Assembly: GCA_937860145.1 (NCBI GenBank)
Contig: CALMBF010000024.1
Coordinates: forward strand, 18,350 to 82,349
Direction of reading: 5' to 3'
Source of the DNA: an uncultured Geobacter sp.
GTDB taxonomy: Bacteria; Desulfobacterota; Desulfuromonadia; Geobacterales; DSM-12255
Length of the DNA: 64,000 bases
Every line of letters starts with the position of its first letter. Within the stretch, counting starts at the first letter, position 1. Under the pieces are notes generated by a model that was not told where the DNA came from, did not search any database, and saw nothing but the letters and a program-made list of their open reading frames with translations. Position numbers and translations under genes: made by a program. Of the stretch, positions 33,841-41,778 are shown piece by piece.

Positions 33841-36800
33841 ATGAACAGGTCATTTATCGTAGCAGTACTCACGGTGACGATGATTGTCATGATGTCGACT
33901 GCAAGCTATGCCGTGATTGCACCGCATGGATTTGCATGTGACAACTGTCATGCAAAGCATCTTGGTACCCTTGCCCCGCAAATAAATAACGGGTGCGTGA
34001 CGTGCCATAACTCGGCCGGTGAAGCTCCGGGCATGCCATTCAATGCCGATGCCATGTCCAACTATTTCGGAACGGTTTCTGGGCAGCCGGCAACCGGTTC
34101 TAAAAGTACCCATAACTGGATGGGTGCGTCACCATATGCCCCTGCTGCTGCGCAAGAGCCTACAGGTGCCGATGCGACTGCCCTGGCTTCTGGTTACGGC
34201 ACGCCTCCTGTCAGCTTTACTGGTACAGTTCTCTGTCTTCGCTGCCACAATGTCAAGGCATCAGCCAATAGCACGTACGAAGTGAACAAGCCTCTGCTCA
34301 GGGTTTCGAACGTAAACGACGCCCTCTGTTTCGACTGCCACGCACAGCGCCAGACCTCCTCCCATACCACAGGTTCGCACCCGGTAGCATATCGCTCCTA
34401 CTCGGCTGTTTATAAGCTGAATACTACGGCATTCAGGAAGGTGCCGCTCAACGCAAACCCCAATAACAGAACCTCCAATCTCGGCAGCTATTTCAAAACC
34501 GGCAAGATCGTCTGTATGACCTGCCACGCTCCCCACTATGCAGATTCAAGCAGCGCAACCCTTGATAACAGGAGTACTGCCAAAGGTTTCGGGGTCGATG
34601 ACCCGGCGAAGGGTCTGAAAGCAACTCTGCAGAACTCCAAGGGCGAGCTCCTGAGGACCGACAGGTATGGCGCAACTGCAAGCTCTGCCAATATCTGCTC
34701 AAGCTGCCACAAGGAAACGAAGAACCTCAACCACAATGCCAAAGGTCAGAATATCCAGTGTGATCATTGCCACGCTGCCCACGTAGACTACAATGCTGAC
34801 GGCTCGGCTCCGAACCTTTACCTCGTACGTCGTGATTTCTCCAACATGTCCACCGGCTCTGTCAAGCTGGGGGCAAACAAGGTTGCCATCTATAACACCG
34901 CCACCTCACTGCGCTTCATGCGTAACGACGGCAAGGGTATCTGCCAGGTCTGCCACACGCCGACCCCTGGTGTCGCGATTCACGATGCGAGCGATACGAG
35001 AAAAGAGGACTGTATCGTATGCCACAAGCACTCCAACGGCTTCAGTGCTGCCAGCTGTACCAGCTGCCACGGTCAGCCGCCGATGACCAGCTATGTTGGC
35101 GGGCCCAATGGCAAGTCTTCCCAGAACTATACCCTTGATGAAAGCCTCACGCCGCACGCAACCCATGCCGACAAGGCTTACTACAACTACGCCTGTAAGA
35201 ACTGTCACTATGACGGTACCAGGCAGGACAGCCACAACACCCTCGCAAGTGGTTCCGCTACCTTCCAGAGCGTTTTCGTGGAAACCGCCGGTTCCATTGG
35301 TGCCAATGCAGGCTTCAAGAACGTACCGTCCGATTACAACGCCTCGACCAGAACCTGCTCCAACGTATACTGCCACAGTAACGGTAATCCGCGCGGCGGC
35401 ACGATCGCATGGAAATCAGCAACCACCCCCGGCTGGGAACTCGGCAAGAACAAGATCCTCGGTCAGGCCTCAGAATGTACAACCTGTCACGAGTATGGCA
35501 ACACTCTCGTGACCAATGCTCACTATGCACACGTAACAAGCGTCGGCCTCAAGTGCTACGTCTGCCACAACGCGACCGTTAACGCAGCTGGCGGTATCTC
35601 TGACCGTACCAAGCACGCCAACGGGGCCAAGGACATCTCCTTCGTCGTGCGTCCGGCCAACTTCGTCGGCCTGTTCAACGCATCGTTCACCGCAGCCGAT
35701 GCCTCCTGCACCAACTCCTGCCACGGCAGCGCCACCCCGGTCTGGACCAATGCCACCACCGGTCAGTGCGGTACCTGCCACGCAGTACCGGCGACAACAG
35801 GTGCCCATACCTTCCACTTCAGCGACCCGACCGGTCCGCAGCTTGGTTCGTCCCAGAGTGTCTGCGGCAACTGCCATGATTTCGCTGCCGGTAACGGCAA
35901 GCACGCAAACGGCCAGATCGACGTGAAGGGCTGTACGCCGTGCCACCCCGGAACCGCGGTCTGGACCGTTGCCTCGACGGTAACCTGCGAATCGTGCCAC
36001 ACCGGAAGCACCCCCTCTGTTGTCGGTACGCATACCGCTCCGCTGAAGACACTCGGTGCCGGTCACAGCCAGTACTCCTCGGCCTCGCTTGCCAAGGTAC
36101 GGTGTACCTCCTGTCACAACGCCAGCGCCAACCACATCGGTGCCGGTTCGACCGAGAAGCGTCTCCTGATCGCAGGCAACGCCCTCTGCGACTCCTGCCA
36201 CACAACGGCAGCGAACAAGGGGCTGCCGGCAGCACGGATCGACCTCAGCTTCCATAAATTCTCCAAATATAGTTCCACCGTTCAAGAAAAGGCGACTATT
36301 GCTGCAGTACGTGCCGACGCCTGCGCCGGCTGCCACGACACCCACGGATCGACGAACCGGATGAGCGTTAGGACGACCATCAATGGCTTGACCGTGACCT
36401 ATACCGGCAGCACACCGAACTTCATCGAAACGACACCCGGCGGCGATGGCCTCTACCATGGCCTCTGCCAGGTCTGCCACACCAAGACGACTCACTTCAA
36501 CCGCAATTCGGCGCCGGACCTTGGTCATGCAACCGGTGAGTGTCTCTCCTGTCACGATCACAAGCACGGCTTCTTGCCGACAGGTGGCGGTTGCAGCGGT
36601 TGCCACGGTTATCCGCCGGTGAAACTGGCAATTACACGCCAGCCCGGTACGTTCGGTACCCAGGGCAACTACTCGAGCGCCAAGTTCCAGGATTACTCCG
36701 GTGGTGGCGGTGCCCACACCGTAGCCGGCCACATCAAGAAGACAGCAGCTCCGTCTGAAGCTTGGACTAACTGCAACCAGTGTCACTACAACACCAGCCA

Positions 36801-36960
36801 TGCAACCGGCGGAACACCTGTGAAGAAGAGCTTCGTCAACGTAATCGTCGATCCGAAGTACAAGTTCAACAACGCGACGTCGATCACCTACACCGCAAAC
36901 ACCTGCTCAAACGTAAGCTGCCACTTCAAGCCTACACCGAACTGGGTAACGGGTAACTAA
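33841..36960 (+). CDS. Giant multiheme c-type cytochrome (27 candidate haem sites)
   Basis: The 1039-residue protein has a signal peptide (1-24). I count 24 canonical CXXCH motifs, two CX4CH motifs (CSNVYCH and CSNVSCH) and one CX3CH (CTNSCH), giving 27 potential haem attachments. The CX4CH/CXXCH mixture is characteristic of a Geobacter cytochrome family. Histidines outside the motifs, needed for bis-His ligation, are plentiful. There is no lipobox or membrane anchor, so it should be periplasmic or extracellular. Linear arrays of this size act as electron conduits or surface reductases, or assemble into filaments. It belongs to the cluster behind the sigma-54 promoter and is followed after 82 bp by a second, related cytochrome. 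Confidence 0.95.
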   Translation: MNRSFIVAVLTVTMIVMMSTASYAVIAPHGFACDNCHAKHLGTLAPQINNGCVTCHNSAGEAPGMPFNADAMSNYFGTVSGQPATGSKSTHNWMGASPYAPAAAQEPTGADATALASGYGTPPVSFTGTVLCLRCHNVKASANSTYEVNKPLLRVSNVNDALCFDCHAQRQTSSHTTGSHPVAYRSYSAVYKLNTTAFRKVPLNANPNNRTSNLGSYFKTGKIVCMTCHAPHYADSSSATLDNRSTAKGFGVDDPAKGLKATLQNSKGELLRTDRYGATASSANICSSCHKETKNLNHNAKGQNIQCDHCHAAHVDYNADGSAPNLYLVRRDFSNMSTGSVKLGANKVAIYNTATSLRFMRNDGKGICQVCHTPTPGVAIHDASDTRKEDCIVCHKHSNGFSAASCTSCHGQPPMTSYVGGPNGKSSQNYTLDESLTPHATHADKAYYNYACKNCHYDGTRQDSHNTLASGSATFQSVFVETAGSIGANAGFKNVPSDYNASTRTCSNVYCHSNGNPRGGTIAWKSATTPGWELGKNKILGQASECTTCHEYGNTLVTNAHYAHVTSVGLKCYVCHNATVNAAGGISDRTKHANGAKDISFVVRPANFVGLFNASFTAADASCTNSCHGSATPVWTNATTGQCGTCHAVPATTGAHTFHFSDPTGPQLGSSQSVCGNCHDFAAGNGKHANGQIDVKGCTPCHPGTAVWTVASTVTCESCHTGSTPSVVGTHTAPLKTLGAGHSQYSSASLAKVRCTSCHNASANHIGAGSTEKRLLIAGNALCDSCHTTAANKGLPAARIDLSFHKFSKYSSTVQEKATIAAVRADACAGCHDTHGSTNRMSVRTTINGLTVTYTGSTPNFIETTPGGDGLYHGLCQVCHTKTTHFNRNSAPDLGHATGECLSCHDHKHGFLPTGGGCSGCHGYPPVKLAITRQPGTFGTQGNYSSAKFQDYSGGGGAHTVAGHIKKTAAPSEAWTNCNQCHYNTSHATGGTPVKKSFVNVIVDPKYKFNNATSITYTANTCSNVSCHFKPTPNWVTGN

Positions 36961-36967
36961 TGCTGTC

Positions 36968-36989
36968 GGGGGGCTAGCAATAGCCCCCC
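36968..36989 (+). promoter_or_regulatory. Intercistronic hairpin between the two cytochrome genes
   Basis: GGGGGGCTA pairs with TAGCCCCCC around a GCAA tetraloop, eight bases after the stop codon. No T-run follows, so it probably stabilises the upstream mRNA or attenuates read-through rather than ending transcription completely. Confidence 0.6.
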
Positions 36990-37042
36990 CTGCATCACCA
37001 ATGGAATTTAACTGTTTACAGTTTTCAATAAGGAGTTAGCCA

Positions 37043-38788
37043 ATGAAAAATCATCACGAAGTGGGACACTTCAAAACCAGGTTGATGATACTGCTGCTTT
37101 CACTTGCTTCTGTGACAGTGATGGCAGGAGAATCAGTCGCGGCGACAACCTGCTCCTCTTGTCACGGTATGCCGCCCATCGACAGTGCTGATGGGTTACG
37201 TAAACCTGCGACAGGCGCATTCAAGGGGAATCACCAGACCCACCTCGGTGCGACTGCCACGGCAGCTGAATGTTCCAAGTGTCACGGCAATGCCGGTTAT
37301 GACAGCAGCCACGCGGCAACATCCGGCTTCATGATCAACATGGCCGCAAACGTCAACGGTTCGCCAGCTACCGGTGCCTACAGCAAGGCTGCTCCCTTTG
37401 CCCAGTCCGCTACTCCTACTCTGGGAAGCTGCTCCAATGTCAACTGCCACTTCGAGAAGTCTGGTGCTTCAGCCCCGGTCTGGGGATCCTCGCCCGCCTC
37501 GACCAACTGCAGTACCTGCCATGATACGCCCCGCGGTGCCAGCGGCAGCCACGCTATCCACGAGGCCAAGTACGGCGGGACCGCATCCTGTACCCAGTGT
37601 CACCCGAATTACGGCACGACCAACTTCAGCCACGCTACAAGCGCCGGCAAACACAAGATCGTCGTCAATACAATCCTGAATTACGCAGGCGGTACCAATA
37701 TCAGCTGGCTCCCGAGCCAGGCCAAAGCCTTTGGCACCTGCAGTAACGTCTCCTGTCACAGCAACGGTAAAGGCGTGTACGCTAACCCGACTTGGGGGGG
37801 CTCATCAACCGGCTGTGATTTCTGCCACCCGAATCTCAGTGCGAAACATGCTTCCCATGTCGTCGTTGCCAACCTCGCCACGGCAACCTACGGCAGCACG
37901 GTCAACAGTTCTAACGGCACGATCTATGACTTCGGCTGTGGTAACTGCCACCCGACTGATATTGCAAAACACATTAATGGCACAATCGACATCACCCTGA
38001 ACAAAAACCACACCGGTCCGCTCACGTCGAAGAATAACGTATCCGACGATATCTCCGGATATGCACAGAACATGGGGGTATCTGTAACCTGTGCCGCTGC
38101 CTACTGTCACTCCAACGGCATGGCAACGCCGACGTTCTACGGTTCAACTTTCGATTGGTATGAAGGTACGTATGCCGGCGACAAGTGCGCACGCTGCCAC
38201 GGCAACTCTCCCAACACCGGTGGCAGGGTCGGGTCGTCTGCACATACTGCCCACACTGTTGGTATCCATGCTGACAACATCTTCAACGGCGTAAGCCGCA
38301 AACTACCGATCGGCGGGAGCGCTACGGTTAACGCTGCCCACGGCAGGAACAACCGTTCGACGACGCTCAACTGCAATATCTGCCACGCTCTTACCGTTAC
38401 CTCGTTTGCCAACGACAAGAACGGCGACTGCTCGGGTTGTCACAACGGTACGTCGGCACCGCTCAAGGGAAATGCAGCGATTGCCAATACCTCCATGCAT
38501 GTCAACGGTACGGTGGATATCAGCTTCATCAACCAGAAGCTTGCTACCAAGGCACAGGTCGCTCAAACTGTCTTCAGGGGCTACACCGGTGCTACCTCTG
38601 GCTGGGCACGGAATAACAACAGCTATAAGACCTACACCAGTAGCTACGACGTGACCAAAGGTACCCTGTTTGCAGTGGCCAGTTACTCTCAGGCTCTCGG
38701 TTGCCAGAATGTCGCATGTCACAGCGGCGTAACGGTCAAGTGGACGGATACCGTCACCTGCACAAGCTGCCACACAAGACTCAAATAG
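37043..38788 (+). CDS. Multiheme c-type cytochrome (14 candidate haem sites)
   Basis: The 581-residue protein has a signal peptide (about 1-34, ending SVAA). I count ten CXXCH motifs and four CX4CH motifs (CSNVNCH, CSNVSCH, CAAAYCH, CQNVACH). The haem motifs recur in a pattern like that of the larger cytochrome upstream: a CX4CH, then about 25 residues, then CXXCH. This suggests both derive from the same repeating unit. No anchor is visible; a periplasmic or extracellular location is expected. It likely exchanges electrons with the 27-haem protein (inference). AAGGAG precedes the ATG. A strong terminator follows. Confidence 0.95.
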   Translation: MKNHHEVGHFKTRLMILLLSLASVTVMAGESVAATTCSSCHGMPPIDSADGLRKPATGAFKGNHQTHLGATATAAECSKCHGNAGYDSSHAATSGFMINMAANVNGSPATGAYSKAAPFAQSATPTLGSCSNVNCHFEKSGASAPVWGSSPASTNCSTCHDTPRGASGSHAIHEAKYGGTASCTQCHPNYGTTNFSHATSAGKHKIVVNTILNYAGGTNISWLPSQAKAFGTCSNVSCHSNGKGVYANPTWGGSSTGCDFCHPNLSAKHASHVVVANLATATYGSTVNSSNGTIYDFGCGNCHPTDIAKHINGTIDITLNKNHTGPLTSKNNVSDDISGYAQNMGVSVTCAAAYCHSNGMATPTFYGSTFDWYEGTYAGDKCARCHGNSPNTGGRVGSSAHTAHTVGIHADNIFNGVSRKLPIGGSATVNAAHGRNNRSTTLNCNICHALTVTSFANDKNGDCSGCHNGTSAPLKGNAAIANTSMHVNGTVDISFINQKLATKAQVAQTVFRGYTGATSGWARNNNSYKTYTSSYDVTKGTLFAVASYSQALGCQNVACHSGVTVKWTDTVTCTSCHTRLK

Positions 38789-38808
38789 TAACAGTTACAT
38801 ACATGAAA

Positions 38809-38845
38809 CAAGAAAGGCCGTGGAAACACGGCCTTTCTTGTTTTT
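38809..38845. terminator. Very strong terminator ending the cytochrome cluster
   Basis: A perfect 14-bp stem (CAAGAAAGGCCGTG/CACGGCCTTTCTTG) with a GAAA loop is followed by TTTTT on the plus strand. Read on the minus strand it also carries a short T-run and can end the hflX transcript, whose stop is at 38870. Confidence 0.93.
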
Positions 38846-38869
38846 GACTGAAGCGTTATGCTAGTCTCG

Positions 38870-40531
38870 TCACTCTTTCCAGAACCTGCGGCTCAGCTCC
38901 TCGATCAATGGCTGCAGAGTTTTCCTGGCATTAGCAGCAATTTCAATGGCATGGAGGTCGTGACAGCTCTTTCGGATTTTCATGAAGTGAAGCGGGTTCG
39001 TGGCCTTGATTTCAGCCAGCCTGTCGCACTTGTTGAACACCAGGATCTGCTCTTTGGTGTCTAGCCCCAGTTCCGTCAGGATCGTGTTCACCTGGCTGAT
39101 CTGCTCGAGGAATCGGGGATTGGTGCAATCAACGAGATGAAGGAGAAGGTTGGCGTCCTGCAGTTCCTCGAGTGTCGCGCGAAATGCCCCGAGCAATGAT
39201 TTGGGCAACGACCTGATAAAACCTACAGTGTCGGTGATTATCACCTCTCGGTCCTGAGGGAAACGGAGACGGCGTGTGGAGGTGTCCAGTGTCGCGAAAA
39301 GCAGGTTTTCCGTGAACACGTGACTTTGGGTGAGGGAGTTGAGCAGGGTCGATTTGCCTGCATTGGTGTAGCCGATGATGGAGATGATCGGAAGTGCAGC
39401 CTTGACCCGTTTTTGTCGGCGCTGGTATCTGTTGTCTGACAGCTTGGTAAGCTCCCGTTCCAGTTTTGCAATCCTGTCGCGAATCCTTCTGCGATCCAGT
39501 TCCAGCTTGGTCTCCCCTGGGCCTCTGCCTCCGATACCTCCCATGAGGCGCGACATCTGTACGCCCCTGCCAGTCAGCCGTGGCAGGAGGTATTTCAACT
39601 GTGCCAGTTCCACTTGTACCTTTCCGTCGAGCGTGGTGGCACGGCGCGCAAAAATGTCCAGAATGAGCTGGCTTCTGTCGATTACTTTCAACTCGGTAAT
39701 GCCTGAAATGGTGCGTACCTGGGCTGGTGTGAGTTCCTGATCGAACACGAGCATGGTTGCCCCGGACTGCAGTGCACTGATGATTACATCACGTAGCTTA
39801 CCTTCACCCATAAGAAACTTGGGAGAAAATTGCCGGGGACGCTGGATAACGCTGTCGAGTACGATGATGCCGGCTGTCCTGGCGAGTTCTTTTAATTCAT
39901 CTATCGAGTCCCTGGACTCCTCGGGAGTCGCCTTGCTGACGGAAATGAGAATGGCACGCTCGTTGTCCTGCGAGATATCCTTGACATCCACCCTCTTGTT
40001 CAGCAACTCGGATTCAAGTGTTTGTATGAATGCCGATAAGGGTTCGGTAAGTCCGGGGAGCAGCTGAGGTGAACTGACCTTGTAAGGAGGGGTGTGGGGA
40101 GTGGCAGGCGTCAAGTACGCGGTCTGCAGGAATATCGGCAGATGAGACGGCGATGACGCGTCCAGAGCCGCCATCATGTCGAGACGCAGGAGAGATAAAT
40201 CGGTGAGGTCATCAGTCGTGATTGGCTCACCTTTCAGATGTGTATGGACAAGGCGCAAGCCGCGCAGCACTTTTTTTCCGAGCGGAAAGTTCTTCAACTC
40301 GGGAATGTAGATGCTTCTGTCATCACCTACGATGACGTACTCTACCGTACCGATACGGCTTATCAGGATGGCGATTTGCCGGCCCGTATCCTGAGAAAGC
40401 TCGACGAGAGTGCGCGCAAGTTCTCCCGAAACGAGTTCATCGGGGGAAACACGGCGACGATACAGCCGTTCAAGGCTGTCGAGCTGGCTATGTTTCAAGC
40501 CGGTAAGGTTACCGTAGAGCTGTTTAATCAC
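38870..40531 (-). CDS. hflX: Ribosome-associated GTPase HflX
   Basis: The 553-residue GTPase has the HflX N-terminal domain (about 190-370), including GEGKLRDVIISALQSGATMLVFD and GGIGGRGPGETKLELDRRRIRDRI. The G domain follows: G1 GYTNAGKST, G3 DTVGFI and G4 NKCD. An additional N-terminal region of about 150 residues makes it longer than E. coli HflX (426 residues), as in other deep-branching homologues. HflX rescues or splits stalled ribosomes under stress and helps recycle subunits. The start is GTG at 40531. The gene lies 23 bp after fabI and is probably co-transcribed with it. Confidence 0.94.
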   Translation of the reverse strand: MIKQLYGNLTGLKHSQLDSLERLYRRRVSPDELVSGELARTLVELSQDTGRQIAILISRIGTVEYVIVGDDRSIYIPELKNFPLGKKVLRGLRLVHTHLKGEPITTDDLTDLSLLRLDMMAALDASSPSHLPIFLQTAYLTPATPHTPPYKVSSPQLLPGLTEPLSAFIQTLESELLNKRVDVKDISQDNERAILISVSKATPEESRDSIDELKELARTAGIIVLDSVIQRPRQFSPKFLMGEGKLRDVIISALQSGATMLVFDQELTPAQVRTISGITELKVIDRSQLILDIFARRATTLDGKVQVELAQLKYLLPRLTGRGVQMSRLMGGIGGRGPGETKLELDRRRIRDRIAKLERELTKLSDNRYQRRQKRVKAALPIISIIGYTNAGKSTLLNSLTQSHVFTENLLFATLDTSTRRLRFPQDREVIITDTVGFIRSLPKSLLGAFRATLEELQDANLLLHLVDCTNPRFLEQISQVNTILTELGLDTKEQILVFNKCDRLAEIKATNPLHFMKIRKSCHDLHAIEIAANARKTLQPLIEELSRRFWKE

Positions 40532-40554
40532 CGCCTCCGGCTGACAACGTCATA

Positions 40555-41325
40555 TTAAAGGCCGATTATATTATAGCCGTTGTCGACAAAATGTACTTCC
40601 CCCGTAACGCCGCTTGCCAGGTTGCTGCAGAGATACAGGGCCGAATTGGCTACATCTTCCTGTGTAATGTTCTTCCGGAGCGGCGCCTTGCTCTGAACAA
40701 CGCCGGCAATCTGGTTGAACCCGCCAACGCCAGCAGCGGCAAGAGTCTTGATAGGTCCGGCGGAAATAGCATTGACCCGGATCCCGTCGGGTCCTACTGC
40801 TTCTGCAAGGTAACGTACGCTCATCTCCAGAGCCGCTTTTGCCACACCCATGACATTGTAGTTAGGAAACACCTTCTGACCGCCGTAGTAGGAGAGGGTG
40901 AGTGCAGTGGCGCCGGGGGCTGTCATGAGGGGCCGTGCTGCCCGCAAGCAGGCGATGAAAGAATAGGCGCTGATATCCATGGCAGTCGCAAAGCCTTCCC
41001 GAGACGTATCAAGAAACGAACCCTTGAGTTCGTCCTTGTTTGCAAATGCAATGGAGTGAACGAGAATGTCCAGGCTATCCCACTGCCGGGAAAGCGCGGA
41101 AAATGCAGTGGTAATGTCTTCATCGCTGCGGACGTCACAGGGGATGACGATCTTCGCATCGATGCTGTCCGCAAGGGGTTGAATTCTCTTTTCAAACGCT
41201 TCACCGGCATAGGTGAGGGCTATTTCAGCGCCTTCCCGCTTGAATGCCTGGGCAATGGACCAGGCTATGCTCTTTTCGTTGGCAACGCCGAGAATAACGG
41301 CTCTTTTCCCATCCAGCAAACCCAT
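40555..41325 (-). CDS. fabI: Enoyl-[acyl-carrier-protein] reductase (NADH)
   Basis: FabI reduces trans-2-enoyl-ACP in the last step of fatty acid elongation. The 256-residue short-chain dehydrogenase has GVANEKSIAWSIAQA in the nucleotide-binding strand, HSIAFA, the SYYGG segment with the first tyrosine, and the catalytic Tyr-x6-Lys in YNVMGVAKAALE. The GPIKTLAAAG substrate loop follows. I chose the ATG at 41325 because GGAGG lies just upstream and homology starts at MGLLDGK; the frame extends to 41367 without support. The enzyme is cytosolic and a known target of triclosan-type inhibitors. Confidence 0.95.
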   Translation of the reverse strand: MGLLDGKRAVILGVANEKSIAWSIAQAFKREGAEIALTYAGEAFEKRIQPLADSIDAKIVIPCDVRSDEDITTAFSALSRQWDSLDILVHSIAFANKDELKGSFLDTSREGFATAMDISAYSFIACLRAARPLMTAPGATALTLSYYGGQKVFPNYNVMGVAKAALEMSVRYLAEAVGPDGIRVNAISAGPIKTLAAAGVGGFNQIAGVVQSKAPLRKNITQEDVANSALYLCSNLASGVTGEVHFVDNGYNIIGL

Positions 41326-41425
41326 ATAACCTCCGAATATATCGTGCAATCTAAAGAAATGATTCAACTGAAAACGAACTCATATCTATTACTTTAAAAT
41401 GGAGTGTTTGGCAAGGATTGAAGCA

Positions 41426-41632
41426 CTAATCCCCACTGTGCCGTTCCTGAACGACTTTCGTTAACATGTTTTCTATCACTGCGAGACGAGTCTCGATCTC
41501 CCTGATTCTGGCGAGTGATTCATCCGTTCTGGCTTTGATGCCGAACACGACGAACGGCAGAATGAACCAGATTATAGTCAGGAAAAAACCCGCTATCCAT
41601 AGAATTACCAAAAAACCGCCGAAAATTTCCAT
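41426..41632 (-). CDS. Small membrane protein with C-terminal coiled coil
   Basis: The 68-residue protein has two closely spaced hydrophobic helices (about 4-32; FGGFLVILWIAGFFLTIIWFILPFVVF). A charged heptad-like helix (about 35-62) then has ARTDESLARIREIETRLAVIENML. AAGGAGAA precedes the ATG by eight bases, supporting real translation. I do not recognise a named family. The coiled coil suggests oligomerisation or contact with a cytosolic partner. It lies upstream of fabI on the same strand with a gap of about 100 bp and diverges from the polysaccharide locus. Confidence 0.65.
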   Translation of the reverse strand: MEIFGGFLVILWIAGFFLTIIWFILPFVVFGIKARTDESLARIREIETRLAVIENMLTKVVQERHSGD

Positions 41633-41778
41633 ATGAGGTTCTCCTTTCTCCCGCTCTCGTTCATGGAGGACGGTGCAGCACTCTTCAAGGTGCGTACGTT
41701 TATAGCAAGTGCAATGAAAAAAGTTTCTTGCAACGGGAAAGCCGTGTATAGTTTGCTGATAATATTTTCGGACAGGTT

